From positions 1-15,896 of the forward strand of contig CAMBZR010000068.1 of assembly GCA_945872285.1 (NCBI GenBank): a stretch of 15,896 nucleotides of DNA, read 5' to 3'. Under the pieces are notes generated by a model that ran no database searches, was not told the origin of the DNA, and saw only the letters and a list, made by a program, of their open reading frames with translations. The translations under genes were made by a program, and so were the position numbers. Numbering within the stretch: the stretch's first letter is position 1; each line of letters begins with the position of its first letter. Of the stretch, positions 1 through 8,820 are shown piece after piece. This stretch comes from Bordetella parapertussis. Its GTDB lineage: Bacteria > Pseudomonadota > Gammaproteobacteria > Burkholderiales > Burkholderiaceae_B.

Positions 1-435
1 GTCACCCAGCACACCGAGTCGTTCAAAATCCTTTTTTTGGCGTTCAATTTGCTCAAGAGCGTAGGCGCGCGCCTTGGCTTGCACTTCAGCAACGGGCAAA
101 TGCTTGCCGAATTTTTTTTCAATCTGAATTTCAATGGGCATGCCGTGGCAATCCCAGCCCGGCACATAGGCTGCATCAAAGCCGGCCATGTTGCGGCTTT
201 TGACGATGACGTCTTTTAGGATTTTGTTGACCGCATGCCCAATGTGGATGTCACCGTTCGCGTAGGGCGGGCCGTCGTGCAGTAAAAATGTGGGGCGCCC
301 TTTGCTGGCCTCGCGAATCGCCTGATAGACGCGTTTTTCTTGCCATTGTGCAACCCACAGGGGCTCACGACGAGGCAGGTCGCCACGCATCGGAAACGGA
401 GTGTCGGGCAGATTGAGTGTTTGTTTATAGTCCAT
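1..435 (-). CDS. ileS: Isoleucine--tRNA ligase, N-terminal fragment (gene runs off the left edge)
   Basis: Class I aminoacyl-tRNA synthetase that charges tRNA-Ile in the cytoplasm. The visible 145 codons start at ATG 435 ([18 protein letters not shown]) and read without a stop to base 1, so roughly the last 85% of the usual ~940-residue protein lies outside the window. The class I ATP-binding signature HIGH is at residues 64-67 in the context [11 protein letters not shown]. It is preceded by the family motif HDGPPYANG and followed by the IleS-typical [11 protein letters not shown] at 92-102; most homologues have Leu where this protein has Met. The start lies inside the end of ribF (11-base overlap), so ileS is probably translated from the ribF transcript. 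The ribF-ileS order is common in proteobacteria, often with lspA next. Identification is secure; only the start rests on context. Confidence 0.97.
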   Translation of the reverse strand, partial: MDYKQTLNLPDTPFPMRGDLPRREPLWVAQWQEKRVYQAIREASKGRPTFLLHDGPPYANGDIHIGHAVNKILKDVIVKSRNMAGFDAAYVPGWDCHGMPIEIQIEKKFGKHLPVAEVQAKARAYALEQIERQKKDFERLGVLGD

Positions 436-1402
436 GGGGCGCAAAATAAGCCCGCGCATGCTGTGCATCGGCATGCATGGCGGCAGTCAAAGTTGGGAGA
501 TCAGGAAACTTCTCTTCGTCTCGAAGATGTTTGAGAAGCTCAACGCGAATGAGTTTACCGTATGCATCGATATTGACATCGAAAAGATGGGTCTCGAGCA
601 AGATGCGGCCATCGTCTTCGACGGTTGGACGCACGCCCAGGCTTGCCACGCCAGACAAGGCGGTTTGCGCTAAGCCGTGAACGCGCACAACATAGATCCC
701 CGAGCGGGCGGCACACCTTGGGGTGACGCGCATGTTCAAGGTGGGCATGTTGAGGGTGCGGCCCAGTTTTTTGCCGTGCACGACGTGACCGGTCATGGTG
801 TAGGGGCGCCCGAGCAGGCTTTGGGCTTGTGTCAGATCGCCGGTGGCCAGCGCGGCACGAACCTCAGAGCTTGACACACGATGGCCGTTGAGGTCTTTGA
901 CTTCAGAGAGCGTATCGACGTGCAGGCCATTTTGAGCCCCGATTTTTTTAAGCAGCGCGACATCGCCCGAGCGCTGTCTGCCAAAGCGAAAGTCTTCGCC
1001 AACGATGAGCCATTTCGCCTGAAGACCTTGAATTAAGAGTTTTTCGATGAAGTCTTGCGCCGACATCTCGGCAAATGCCCGGTTAAAACGTGCGAGGACG
1101 ACTTGCTCAATGCCGGCCTGCTCGAGTGCACAGAGTTTGTCGCGCAGGCCGTTAATTTGAGGCGGCGATAGCTCAGGGCGCCGGTTTTGCTCGGCGAAAA
1201 ACTGTCGGGGATGGGGCGCAAACGTTAAAACGGTTGGTACCAACGCACCCCCACGCGCACCCCCGCGCGCGGCGTCTGCCACTTGGCTGAGCATGGCGAG
1301 ATGCCCTAAATGGACGCCGTCAAAGTTACCGATAGACAACGCGGTGGGCCGACGCAACAGCGGGGCGCGAGCTTGGCGAAAAATGCTGAAAGAGATGTTC
1401 AC
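425..1402 (-). CDS. ribF: Bifunctional riboflavin kinase / FAD synthetase
   Basis: Converts riboflavin to FMN and then to FAD in the cytoplasm. Numbered from a TTG at 1408, the N-terminal nucleotidyltransferase domain (about 20-185) shows [10 protein letters not shown] at 27-36, FAPHPRQFF at 63-71 and [13 protein letters not shown] at 137-149. The C-terminal flavokinase domain (about 200-327) shows [11 protein letters not shown] and PTLN at 222-225, the ATP/Mg-binding motif usually written PTAN (Thr and Asn kept). A Glu in LETHLFD near 272 is the likely kinase base. There is no ATG before the first conserved motif. I chose GTG 1402 (325 residues); TTG 1408 is equally possible, and neither has a visible Shine-Dalgarno. 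The length fits E. coli RibF (313), with a small GGARGGA insert at 49-55. The stop overlaps the ileS start by 11 bases. purN diverges about 40 bases upstream. Confidence 0.95.
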   Translation of the reverse strand: MNISFSIFRQARAPLLRRPTALSIGNFDGVHLGHLAMLSQVADAARGGARGGALVPTVLTFAPHPRQFFAEQNRRPELSPPQINGLRDKLCALEQAGIEQVVLARFNRAFAEMSAQDFIEKLLIQGLQAKWLIVGEDFRFGRQRSGDVALLKKIGAQNGLHVDTLSEVKDLNGHRVSSSEVRAALATGDLTQAQSLLGRPYTMTGHVVHGKKLGRTLNMPTLNMRVTPRCAARSGIYVVRVHGLAQTALSGVASLGVRPTVEDDGRILLETHLFDVNIDAYGKLIRVELLKHLRDEEKFPDLPTLTAAMHADAQHARAYFAPHGL

Positions 1403-1411
1403 GAGCAACAG

Positions 1412-1440
1412 TTTACAATTTCGTACTGTCTTGTTTATGA
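1412..1440 (+). promoter_or_regulatory. Putative purN promoter, overlapping a mirror-image ribF promoter
   Basis: On the plus strand TTTACA (1412-1417, 5/6 to the -35 consensus) is separated by 17 bases from TATGAA (1435-1440, 4/6 to the -10 consensus). Read on the minus strand, the same two boxes become TTCATA (1440-1435) and TGTAAA (1417-1412), again 17 bases apart and each 4/6 to consensus. This is the only space between ribF and purN, so both promoters must lie here or inside the genes. A start 6-8 bases past either -10 box would fall almost on the start codons of purN (1447) and ribF (1402/1408). The boxes are visible in the sequence; their activity is inferred. Confidence 0.4.
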
Positions 1441-1446
1441 AAATCC

Positions 1447-2112
1447 ATGTCCGAACCCCAAATTTTGCGCTGTCGCTTCGTTATTTTGATCTCTGGCCAG
1501 GGGTCAAACATGCAAGCGCTTGTGCACGCATGCCAGTCAAAGGCGTGTGCGGGCGAGGTGGTCGCGGTGATTTCTAACCGGGCTCAGGCAGGCGGCCTGC
1601 GGTGGGCCCAGGACCAGGGCCTGGCCACTGAGGTGGTGCCTCATGTCGATTTTGCGACACGCGAAGCGTTTGACGCGGCGCTGTCTGCTGTGATCGACCG
1701 CTACGCGCCAGATTACGTGTTGCTGGCTGGCTTTATGCGCATCTTGACGCCGGCCTTCGTTGAGCATTACGCCGCGCGCCTCGTCAATATTCATCCGTCC
1801 CTATTGCCAGCATTTCCGGGCATGCACACGCATGCGCAAGCCTTAGCAACAGGGGTGCAATGTCACGGTTGCACCGTGCACTTTGTGACGTCGGTGCTTG
1901 ATCACGGGCCGATCATTGCGCAAGGTGTGGTTCCCGTCTTAGCGAATGACACGCCCGAAACGCTCGCGGCACGGGTCTTGACCGTTGAGCACAAGGTGTA
2001 TCCTCAAGTTGCAATCTGGCTCGCACAGTCGCGAGTCCAACTCATGCCCGATCAGCGCGTTCAGGTTGAAGGTGTGCCCAGGCGCTTATTTGTATCGGAG
2101 CACACTCAGTGA
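1447..2112 (+). CDS. purN: Phosphoribosylglycinamide formyltransferase (GAR transformylase)
   Basis: Third step of de novo purine synthesis: transfers the formyl group of 10-formyltetrahydrofolate to GAR. The 221-residue protein is close to E. coli PurN (212). The phosphate-binding loop GQGSNMQAL is at 17-25. The catalytic triad of the family (Asn, His, Asp; N106/H108/D144 in E. coli) is kept as Asn114 and His116 in NIHPSLLPAFPG and Asp152 in VLDHGPII. The start ATG 1447 gives MSEPQILRCRFVILISGQGS. No Shine-Dalgarno precedes it (the upstream bases are ...TTTATGAAAATCC), which fits a leaderless or weakly initiated message. The stop TGA shares bases with the GTG start of the following methyltransferase gene (GTGA), so the two are probably coupled. 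Confidence 0.97.
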   Translation: MSEPQILRCRFVILISGQGSNMQALVHACQSKACAGEVVAVISNRAQAGGLRWAQDQGLATEVVPHVDFATREAFDAALSAVIDRYAPDYVLLAGFMRILTPAFVEHYAARLVNIHPSLLPAFPGMHTHAQALATGVQCHGCTVHFVTSVLDHGPIIAQGVVPVLANDTPETLAARVLTVEHKVYPQVAIWLAQSRVQLMPDQRVQVEGVPRRLFVSEHTQ

Positions 2113-3998
2113 TTGATTTTAAAAAAACAAAACGACACCCTTCACCAGTTGGGTCAGAGAAAAAAAGTGGCATAACAGGAGCCTCGCGCCCGGGCACAAA
2201 AGAGGCGGCACGAGAAGCCGCGCGTGCGAGCGGCACAGCCTTGCCCCGCAAAGGCTCTGCCACCGAACGACTCATGAACGCGACGCCGTTTGCGCAGCGT
2301 TCGGGCGGTGGCTATTCTGGCGACCGAGCGCCCGGCCCGCGCGGTGAACCGCAACAATCGACCTACACCGGGCGGGTGAAGCCCCGATTGCCGCCCATGA
2401 CGATTCGCTTAGACCAGATTCGGCAGGTGCTTGATGAGGTTTTAACCTGGCGTTTTGCGGCAGACTCTGTGGTGTCGCACTGGTTTAGAGCGCATCCCAA
2501 GCTTGGCGTGCGCGATCGCGCCGAGGTGGCTGAGGTGGTGTACGACGTGCTGCGCAACCTGAGACGTTACCGACAGTTAGCCGAAAGCGGTGTCGGGAAT
2601 GCGGTACGTCGCCTGGCGATTCAAGGCGCCATTGTGATGATTGACAATGGTCGTGTGCGCGAAGTGCTCGATCCAGGTGAAATCGCCTGGCTCGATCGTC
2701 TTGCGCAAATTGACGAGCAGTCCTTGGCGGTCGAGGTGCGCACAAGTCTGCCAGACTGGCTGTTTGAGCGACTGCAACACATGCCCGACCTCGAACAACT
2801 GGCACACGCTTTGAATCAGCCCGCGGCGCTCGATATCCGAGTCAACCCAATGAAGGCTGAGCGCGACGAGATGTTGGCCGATTTGACGCGTGGTAACGCA
2901 GTGCGGCACGCGCCGGTTGCGACGCCGTATTCACCCTGGGGGATTCGTCTGACCGGTCGACCCACCATGAATAAGTGGCATCAGTTCGAACACGGTTTAA
3001 TCGAGGTACAAGACGAAGGCAGCCAACTACTCGCTTTATTGGTTGGCCCGAAGCGTGGCGAAATGGTGGTTGATTTTTGCGCCGGTGCGGGTGGTAAGAC
3101 CTTGTTGTTGGGTGCGCTGATGCGTTCAACGGGGCGCCTGTACGCGCTAGATGTTTCGGCAACCCGACTCGCAAAAGCTAAACCACGCTTTGCCCGTAGT
3201 GGTTTGTCAAATATTGTGCCGGTCGTGCTTGAGCACGAAAACGATACGCGCGTGCGACGCCTGGCCGGTAAAGCCCATCGTGTCTTAGTTGATGCCCCGT
3301 GCAGTGGGGTCGGAACCTTGCGTCGTAATCCAGACCTAAAATGGCGCCAGTCGGTGCAAAGTTTGCAAGAACTTACGGCTTTGCAGGCTCGGATTTTGGC
3401 CAGCGCCTCGCGTTGCGTCGCACCGGGTGGGCGTTTGGTTTACGCCACCTGCAGCGTTTTGGTCGAAGAAAATCAGGCTCAAGCTGAGCGGTTTTTGGCA
3501 GAACATCCAGATTTTGTCTTGCTTGACGCCGCACAGTTGCTTGCGGCGCGCACGCCCTTACAGCTTGAAGGCCCTTATTTGAATCTCAGGCCAGACGTGC
3601 ACGGTACCGATGGCTTTTTTGCTGCAGTCTTTGAACGCCGCAAGGCCGGTGCTTTGACCGAGCCTGAGGCCCAGACGCCTGAAGCGGGGCAGACGCTTAT
3701 GTCTGAGGTGGCTGAGGTGTCTGAGGTGGCTGAGGTGGCTGAGGCGAAGAAACCAAGTCGAGTAAAGAAGCCTAAAAAAGTTGCAGAAGCGGCACCAGCG
3801 GCAGAATTGGCCGCGCCCGCTGAGCCGGCACGGGTCGCAGCACCCGCCTCGGCGATCGACGCTTTTGCAGCGTTTCTTGCTAAAGAAGAGGACAGGGCGG
3901 ATCAGTCAGGCCTGGCAGATTCTGAGGATTCAAAACCTTCGAAGCCTGCTAAAAAGCCAAGAGCCAGTCAAGTCGCAGGGCGCACAAAAAAGGCTTAA
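2109..3998 (+). CDS. RsmB/NOP2-family RNA (cytosine-C5) methyltransferase with long N- and C-terminal tails
   Basis: SAM-dependent RNA m5C methyltransferase, most like RsmB (16S rRNA C967). The core at about 97-510 contains an N-terminal helical region (MTIRLDQIRQVLDEV onward), motif I DFCAGAGGK at 322-330, a motif II-like YALDVS, and motif IV VDAPCSG with Cys398. Motif VI YATCS has Cys448. The two cysteines are the release/catalytic pair of this family. At 629 residues it is about 200 longer than typical RsmB. Residues 1-96 are basic, Gly/Ser/Arg-rich and without a recognised domain; 512-629 is an Ala/Glu/Pro/Lys tail ending in a lysine-rich stretch. The GTG start at 2109 overlaps the purN stop (GTGA). 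ATG 2277 or ATG 2397 (just before the core) are alternatives, and the latter would remove the whole N-terminal extension. RsmB identity versus a paralogue with another target is unsure. Confidence 0.88.
   Translation: MIDFKKTKRHPSPVGSEKKSGITGASRPGTKEAAREAARASGTALPRKGSATERLMNATPFAQRSGGGYSGDRAPGPRGEPQQSTYTGRVKPRLPPMTIRLDQIRQVLDEVLTWRFAADSVVSHWFRAHPKLGVRDRAEVAEVVYDVLRNLRRYRQLAESGVGNAVRRLAIQGAIVMIDNGRVREVLDPGEIAWLDRLAQIDEQSLAVEVRTSLPDWLFERLQHMPDLEQLAHALNQPAALDIRVNPMKAERDEMLADLTRGNAVRHAPVATPYSPWGIRLTGRPTMNKWHQFEHGLIEVQDEGSQLLALLVGPKRGEMVVDFCAGAGGKTLLLGALMRSTGRLYALDVSATRLAKAKPRFARSGLSNIVPVVLEHENDTRVRRLAGKAHRVLVDAPCSGVGTLRRNPDLKWRQSVQSLQELTALQARILASASRCVAPGGRLVYATCSVLVEENQAQAERFLAEHPDFVLLDAAQLLAARTPLQLEGPYLNLRPDVHGTDGFFAAVFERRKAGALTEPEAQTPEAGQTLMSEVAEVSEVAEVAEAKKPSRVKKPKKVAEAAPAAELAAPAEPARVAAPASAIDAFAAFLAKEEDRADQSGLADSEDSKPSKPAKKPRASQVAGRTKKA
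3702..3746 (+). repeat. Five imperfect 9-bp tandem repeats inside the methyltransferase tail
   Basis: The unit GCTGAGGTG or TCTGAGGTG is repeated five times without a gap; the last copy is GCTGAGGCG. In frame it encodes alternating Ser/Ala-Glu-Val triplets (residues 532-546). The unit length is a multiple of three, so copy-number change would keep the reading frame. This is probably slippage-generated low complexity in a disordered tail. Confidence 0.9.
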
Positions 3999-4057
3999 TC
4001 GCTTGATTTTACGCAAAAACCATGTGGGTTTTGTCGGGTGAAAGCGACGGGGTAGGC

Positions 4058-4063
4058 TAAAAT
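4058..4063 (+). promoter_or_regulatory. Putative -10 box upstream of the desaturase gene
   Basis: GGCTAAAATGC contains TAAAAT (5/6 to TATAAT). Transcription would start near 4070, giving a leader of about 30 bases before ATG 4101. I see no good -35 box at 16-18 bases; TTGTCG at 4031-4036 is 21 bases away, which is too far. Its position in the 102-base gap after the methyltransferase gene suggests that the desaturase-uvrD pair has its own promoter. Not proven. Confidence 0.35.
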
Positions 4064-4100
4064 GCACCTGACTATTTTGTCGTAGGCGGTCTATTTATTT

Positions 4101-5308
4101 ATGAATGAAATCATTTCCTTTGTCGCCGGTGGTTTGTTGCAGGCGTCTTGGTGGCAAGTTGCCTTGATTGCGCTGGGTCTCACCCACGTCACAATTGCCG
4201 CAGTTACCATCTTTTTGCATCGCAGCCAAGCGCACCGCGGCCTAGACTTGCATCCGGCCGTCATGCATTTTTTCCGGTTTTGGCTGTGGCTGACAACTGG
4301 CATGGTCACAAAAGAGTGGGTGTCAATCCATCGCAAGCACCACGCGCGCTGCGAACGCGAGGGGGACCCTCATTCTCCGATGATGTATGGCATCAGCAAG
4401 GTACTGTTTAGCGGTGCTGAACTCTATCGGCACGAGTCGAAAAACGCTGAAACCTTGTCAAAGTTTGGTCACGGCACGCCTGATGACTGGGTTGAGCAAC
4501 ATATTTATGCTCGCTACAGCGCCCGTGGGATCTTGATCATGCTAGCAATTGACGTCGCGCTTTTCGGCGCCTTGGGCCTGACGGTCTGGGCGATTCAAAT
4601 GGCGTGGATTCCGTTTTGGGCCGCTGGCGTTGTCAACGGCGTGGGTCACTTTTTTGGCTATCGCAATTTTGCTTCGCCCGACACTAGCACCAACGTGTTC
4701 CCGATTGGTATTTTGATCGGTGGCGAAGAACTCCACAATAACCACCACGCCTTCGGCACGTCAGCTAAGTTCTCAAGCAAATGGTACGAACTTGACATCG
4801 GTTGGATTTATATTTTGGGCTTACAAGCCGTTGGTTTGGTTAAGGTCAAAAAGGTCGCCCCTCGTCTGAGGCTTGAGGCGAGCGGCAAAGCTGGGGTGGA
4901 TGCGCGCACTCTGCAAGGTGTGATTGCCCATCGGTTTGAGATTCTTGAGCGCTACACCAGCATCATGAAAGTCGCTTGTCGTGCTGAGCTCGCTCGCCTG
5001 AAAACTTCACCGGCGCAAGACTCAGATACCAGTCACACAGATGCGCTTACTGCGGCCACGCAGTGGCTTGGGCGTGGCGATGAGACCTTGCCCGCTACCG
5101 AGCGAGCGCGCATCGATCAAGCCTTATCGCAGACCGCTGCGCTTGCAACCTTGGTGCAAATGCGACACGAGCTGGTCAAACTTTGGGATAGCTCCACCGC
5201 CTCGAGCGAGCAACTGCTGCACGAATTGCAAAACTGGTGCCAACGCGCCCAGCAAAGCGGTATCGCTAGCCTTGAAGAGTTCGCCTTACGCCTACGCCGC
5301 TATGCGGC

Positions 5309-5312
<4 letters not shown>
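4101..5312 (+). CDS. desA: DesA-type membrane fatty acid (acyl-lipid/acyl-CoA) desaturase
   Basis: Integral-membrane di-iron desaturase that introduces a double bond into saturated acyl chains. The sequence resembles, from memory, the Pseudomonas aeruginosa DesA delta-9 phospholipid-linked desaturase. The three histidine boxes are present: HRSQAH (His40, His45), HRKHH (His77, His80, His81) and HNNHH (His212, His215, His216). Hydrophobic stretches near 16-38, 52-70, 143-165 and 166-185 fit membrane spans. After about residue 255 comes a soluble, helix-prone tail of about 145 residues (403 in total). I recall a similar tail in DesA, so it is probably native to this subfamily rather than a fusion. 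ATG 4101 has only a weak, distant purine stretch (TAGGCGG). The stop overlaps the uvrD start as ATGA. Whether the substrate is acyl-CoA or phospholipid cannot be told from sequence. Confidence 0.92.
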
Positions 5313-7684
<2,372 letters not shown>

Positions 7685-7716
7685 CTTGGCGTGGCCAAGC
7701 TTGAGATCACACACAG

Positions 7717-7756
7717 CTAGCTTGGCGTGACCAAACTCGAGATCACGCCGAGCTAG
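7717..7756 (+). terminator. 14-bp stem-loop between convergent uvrD and acyltransferase genes (possible bidirectional terminator)
   Basis: CTAGCTTGGCGTGA (7717-7730) pairs with TCACGCCGAGCTAG (7743-7756): 13 Watson-Crick pairs and one T-G wobble, with a 12-base loop. It lies 33 bases after the uvrD stop and about 45 bases beyond the end of the convergent acyltransferase gene. No run of T follows on either strand, so it lacks the classical tail of an intrinsic terminator. It may instead protect the 3' end of the mRNA or give inefficient termination. The structure is certain on paper; the function is inferred from position. Confidence 0.45.
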
Positions 7757-7799
7757 TCTGGCCTGTCGCTTGGCTAAGGCTGTGCACGATCAACTCGTG

Positions 7800-8705
7800 T
7801 CACGGCGTTGGTTGAGTGTCGATCGACTGACTCTCTTTCGCTCTGGGTTTACCACGGGGGATACGGTAGCGGTTATAGCCCCAGAGGTACTGCTCTGGCA
7901 TCAAAACGATCATGTCTTCTAAGGCCCGATTCAATTGTGCGGCCGCCAAGTCAATATCGTTTGATAAGGGCTCTTTCATTGCTTGGTATCTAATTGTAAA
8001 GCCCTTGCCGATGCCATTGCGTTGCGCCGCCATCACAAAGATCGGCGCGCCCGTGGTGCTCTGTAACCTTTGCACAAGTTTGGTTGTGTATGCTGGTTTG
8101 CCAAAGAGGGGTGCCCAAACGCCTTCACCCATTAACGGCACCTGATCTGGCAGGATGCCGACCGACTCGCCTCGTTTCAGCGCTTTCAGCAAGGTTCTCA
8201 GACCTGATTGATTGGACGGCGCCATGGTGAGATTTTTTCTGGTTCTGGTTTTGATAATCCAGTCATGCAACCATGGCTGTTTCGGCAGACGGGTCAGCAC
8301 GGTGGCTGGAAATCTGCTGGTGTAGATGGCCCCGAGTAGTTCGAAGCTTCCTGAGTGAGGGCCTAGCAGTATCAGGCCCTTGCCTCGCGCAAGCGCGGCT
8401 TGAAACTCATCCCAGCCATCGCATTGCACATGTTTAGCTAATTTAGCCTCATCCCGACGCATATGCCAATAAGGCATTTCTACGAACAATTGCCCAGCGC
8501 TAATGAGCGATCCGCGCAATACTTTCGGTGAGGCCTCGGGCAGTGCGATTGCTAAGTTTTCAGCTGAACGCCGTTTGTAACGGCTTGGCAACATCCACAC
8601 TAACCAACCCACACCCCAGCCCAGGATTTGAAGGACAGGCAGAGGCAAGAAGGCGAAAAATCTAAATATGGCTGTTGCGATTATTGGACCGAGGATGTTT
8701 AACAT
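7800..8705 (-). CDS. LpxL/HtrB-like lysophospholipid acyltransferase (lipid A late acyltransferase family)
   Basis: Inner-membrane-associated acyltransferase, expected to add a secondary acyl chain to lipid A or a related lipid. With ATG 8705 as start the protein has 301 residues, normal for the family (about 290-310). The N-terminus has a hydrophobic anchor (ILGPIIATAIFRFFAFLPL and following), no cleavable signal. The catalytic HX4E motif is HSGSFE (His117, Glu122). Other family blocks are GILPDQVP, WAPLFGKPAYTT and YLWGYNRYR near the C-terminus, followed by a basic, Pro-rich tail. A GTG at 8729 would add 8 residues (MPQKAEQL) and has GAAGG only 3 bases upstream. I prefer ATG 8705, which has AGAG six bases upstream. 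It is last on the minus-strand run, 115 bases after yheS, and faces uvrD. Which lipid A position it acylates cannot be inferred. Confidence 0.9.
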   Translation of the reverse strand: MLNILGPIIATAIFRFFAFLPLPVLQILGWGVGWLVWMLPSRYKRRSAENLAIALPEASPKVLRGSLISAGQLFVEMPYWHMRRDEAKLAKHVQCDGWDEFQAALARGKGLILLGPHSGSFELLGAIYTSRFPATVLTRLPKQPWLHDWIIKTRTRKNLTMAPSNQSGLRTLLKALKRGESVGILPDQVPLMGEGVWAPLFGKPAYTTKLVQRLQSTTGAPIFVMAAQRNGIGKGFTIRYQAMKEPLSNDIDLAAAQLNRALEDMIVLMPEQYLWGYNRYRIPRGKPRAKESQSIDTQPTP

Positions 8706-8756
8706 CAATTGCTCTGCTTTCTGAGGCACGTGCCTTCGTCAATCTTGTCAGAGGGA

Positions 8757-8778
8757 CAACATAGCCAAGGCTGTGTTG
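8757..8778 (-). terminator. 10-bp imperfect hairpin between yheS and the acyltransferase gene
   Basis: On the minus strand CAACACAGCC and GGCTATGTTG pair at 9 of 10 positions around a two-base loop. It lies about 43-64 bases past the yheS stop and in the presumed leader of the acyltransferase gene. No T-run follows, so termination is doubtful; it could be a weak terminator or attenuator between the two genes. Confidence 0.25.
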
Positions 8779-8789
8779 TTAAGGCTAGC

Positions 8790-8795
8790 TTTATA
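8790..8795 (-). promoter_or_regulatory. Putative -10 box for the acyltransferase gene
   Basis: The minus strand reads AAAGATATAAAGC, containing TATAAA (5/6 to consensus) in an AT-rich stretch between yheS and the acyltransferase gene. The best -35 candidate, TTTCAA, is weak (3/6) and spaced 15 bases. If real, transcription starts near 8783 and the hairpin at 8757-8778 lies in the leader. Confidence 0.3.
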
Positions 8796-8820
8796 TCTTT
8801 TTACCACTTTTTGAAATGCG

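Noticed and set aside
4014..4033. Inverted repeat AAAACC/GGTTTT after the methyltransferase gene, considered as a terminator
   Set aside because: Only a 6-bp AT-rich stem, followed by GTCGGG rather than a T-run; too weak to call.
7776..8775. AAGGCTGTG occurs on both sides of the acyltransferase gene (7776-7784 and 8767-8775), considered as a target-site duplication
   Set aside because: A 9-bp direct repeat is compatible with chance; the gene between shows no mobile-element feature and is a normal core gene.
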